A stretch of DNA of 64,000 nt from Marinobacter sp. (GTDB lineage Bacteria; Pseudomonadota; Gammaproteobacteria; Pseudomonadales; Oleiphilaceae). The notes under the pieces were generated by a model that had not been told where the DNA came from, did no database searches, and saw only the letters and a list, made by a program, of their open reading frames with translations. The position numbers and the translations under genes were made by a program. The stretch lies in contig JAKDUK010000008.1 of the NCBI GenBank assembly GCA_030457765.1, positions 1-64,000 of the forward strand, read 5' to 3'. Shown here piece by piece: positions 63,165 through 64,000 of the stretch (position 1 is its first letter; the number at the start of each line of letters is the position of its first letter).

Positions 63165-63734
63165 ATGATCAACGGATTTGTTGCGTTCACTCAAGCCGGA
63201 CTACTGGTTTTGCTTGCGGCCCTGGCGTGGCGAATGCTGATGTTATCGCGCCACGAGCCTTTATCGGCTCACAGCAGACATCAAACGGCACTGAAAACAC
63301 ATAGCGAAAAACCACCACTGCGGAAGCAGAAGAGTCCTACGTCAACGAATCGTACAGAGTTGTTCACCCACCTGCATATCCTGGCGGGGCTTCAAGAGCG
63401 GGACTGTCGAATAAGTGGGCTGGAACTTAGCCAGGCGCCAGGATCAGTTCGAGCGTACGCTGCGGCCTGGTTATACGGCGCTGCTTGTGCTCTGTGCGGG
63501 CAATCAGAGCGGCACAGCGATGCGCTTGCAGGTCTTGTGGCACAAATTGTCAGCCGAAGGACCGGAATTCGTCAGGCTGAGGCCGTACAAACCATTGCCA
63601 CGCTTACCTCATGCGGAGTGCTATTAGCCTGTTTTCGCGCCGGGCTAGAGGGTGCCGAATACTGGCACCGCCACCAGTATGTTCAACCACAAAGCAGCCT
63701 TTATGCTGCCATTACCGCGAACGCACTGATCTAG
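63165..63734 (+). CDS. Hypothetical membrane-anchored protein, 189 aa
   Basis: One hydrophobic helix at the N-terminus (GLLVLLAALAWRMLML, residues about 11-26), then a polar basic linker (about 30-65) and a possibly globular region with GAACALCGQ. ATG at 63165 with AAGGTA upstream. The longer in-frame ORF overlaps the cls start and is not supported. I recognise no family. Confidence 0.55.
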   Translation: MINGFVAFTQAGLLVLLAALAWRMLMLSRHEPLSAHSRHQTALKTHSEKPPLRKQKSPTSTNRTELFTHLHILAGLQERDCRISGLELSQAPGSVRAYAAAWLYGAACALCGQSERHSDALAGLVAQIVSRRTGIRQAEAVQTIATLTSCGVLLACFRAGLEGAEYWHRHQYVQPQSSLYAAITANALI

Positions 63735-63740
63735 CCGTTT

Positions 63741-64000
63741 TTAGTGCTTGCTACGTTGCTCCAATGTCCAGTCTGTTCCCAGCTGAACCGGCTCTGTCAG
63801 CTCTGACTGGCCTGCTGGCACCCCCGAAACTGCCGGGCGGGTATAGGCGCCGTCCTCTGTAGATTTCATAGAATCAACATCCACGGAGAGAACCAAATAA
63901 CTCGCTCCATCCCACTCCACCTTAGCTCGAGGAGCTAAGCCGAAAATAAAGCGGCAATAGTCTAACTTCAACTGTATTAAATCCTGTTCCGCTTTGTGAA
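63741..64000 (-). CDS. Partial C-terminus of an unknown protein running off the window edge
   Basis: A minus-strand frame open from the window end at 64000 to a stop at 63741 (about 86 residues visible). It includes LDYCRFIFGLAPRAKVEWDG and SYLVLSVDVD, followed by a low-complexity tail. The beginning lies beyond the window. Its convergence with the gene at 63165 and unbroken frame suggest a real gene. Function unknown. Confidence 0.55.
   Translation of the reverse strand, partial: HKAEQDLIQLKLDYCRFIFGLAPRAKVEWDGASYLVLSVDVDSMKSTEDGAYTRPAVSGVPAGQSELTEPVQLGTDWTLEQRSKH

Noticed and set aside
1-64000. Mobile element, CRISPR array, rRNA or tRNA genes
   Set aside because: No transposase-like or integrase-like ORF, regularly spaced repeats, or RNA-gene hallmarks were seen in any part of the window.

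Overview
The window looks like chromosome of a marine or soil Gammaproteobacterium, most probably Marinobacter or a close relative. This is inferred from gene content (AcpH, LysE, RecQ, TrkH, Mqo, PilZ and a SelD-oxidoreductase fusion), moderate GC and Gram-negative envelope genes; no rRNA or tRNA gene is present to confirm it. I see no insertion sequence, CRISPR array, phage or replication origin.

Region 1 (1-28023) is a large copper-handling block. It holds a CusCBA-type efflux operon whose cusA is split by a one-base frameshift, two small Met/His-rich secreted proteins, a Cu P-type ATPase operon (metal-binding-fold protein, permease, small membrane protein, ATPase, lipoprotein cytochrome c), a cupredoxin - multicopper oxidase - CopB operon and a divergent two-component system. 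Tying these together is a direct repeat, TTCAG-N6-TTCAG in gene sense, found eight times with exact 11-bp period. Seven copies point toward an adjacent gene, six of them 50-70 bp (one about 100 bp) from a start codon, usually with a possible -10 ten bases further on. The eighth points leftward between the two small Met-rich genes and is followed by a self-folding stretch and a strong intrinsic terminator, which suggests a roughly 95-nt copper-responsive small or antisense RNA. Interspersed are mntP with a yybP-ykoY (Mn2+) riboswitch, lgt, a methyltransferase, mqo, a molybdenum hydroxylase (iorAB-like) and several unknown genes.

Region 2 (28032-47643) is mixed housekeeping and accessory metabolism: a secreted metallo-beta-lactamase-fold hydrolase; a divergent pair of a 659-aa protein with a papain-like Q/C/H/N signature and an ATP-grasp protein; an SDR oxidoreductase under a TPP riboswitch; adenine deaminase; a diiron-protein/reductase pair; a LysE exporter; an IscU-like/SQR-like/DUF1641 sulfur-type operon; a retropepsin-like protein with AcpH; TrkH; an esterase; an acyltransferase; RecQ; and a hotdog-fold protein.

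Region 3 (47863-53591) carries a periplasmic binding-protein-like gene facing a chemoreceptor, a GNAT-nitrilase fusion, a PilZ protein and a coiled-coil/histone-H1-like protein.

Region 4 (53591-60077) is a selenium module: SelD fused to an FAD/NAD oxidoreductase, a SenB-like selenosugar glycosyltransferase and a complete ABC transporter of the putative selenate type. Together they would import selenium, make selenophosphate and attach selenium to a nucleotide sugar. No SenA (selenoneine synthase) is in the window, so the end product is open. The window ends with an outer-membrane MipA-like protein, cardiolipin synthase and two unknown genes, the last cut by the window edge.
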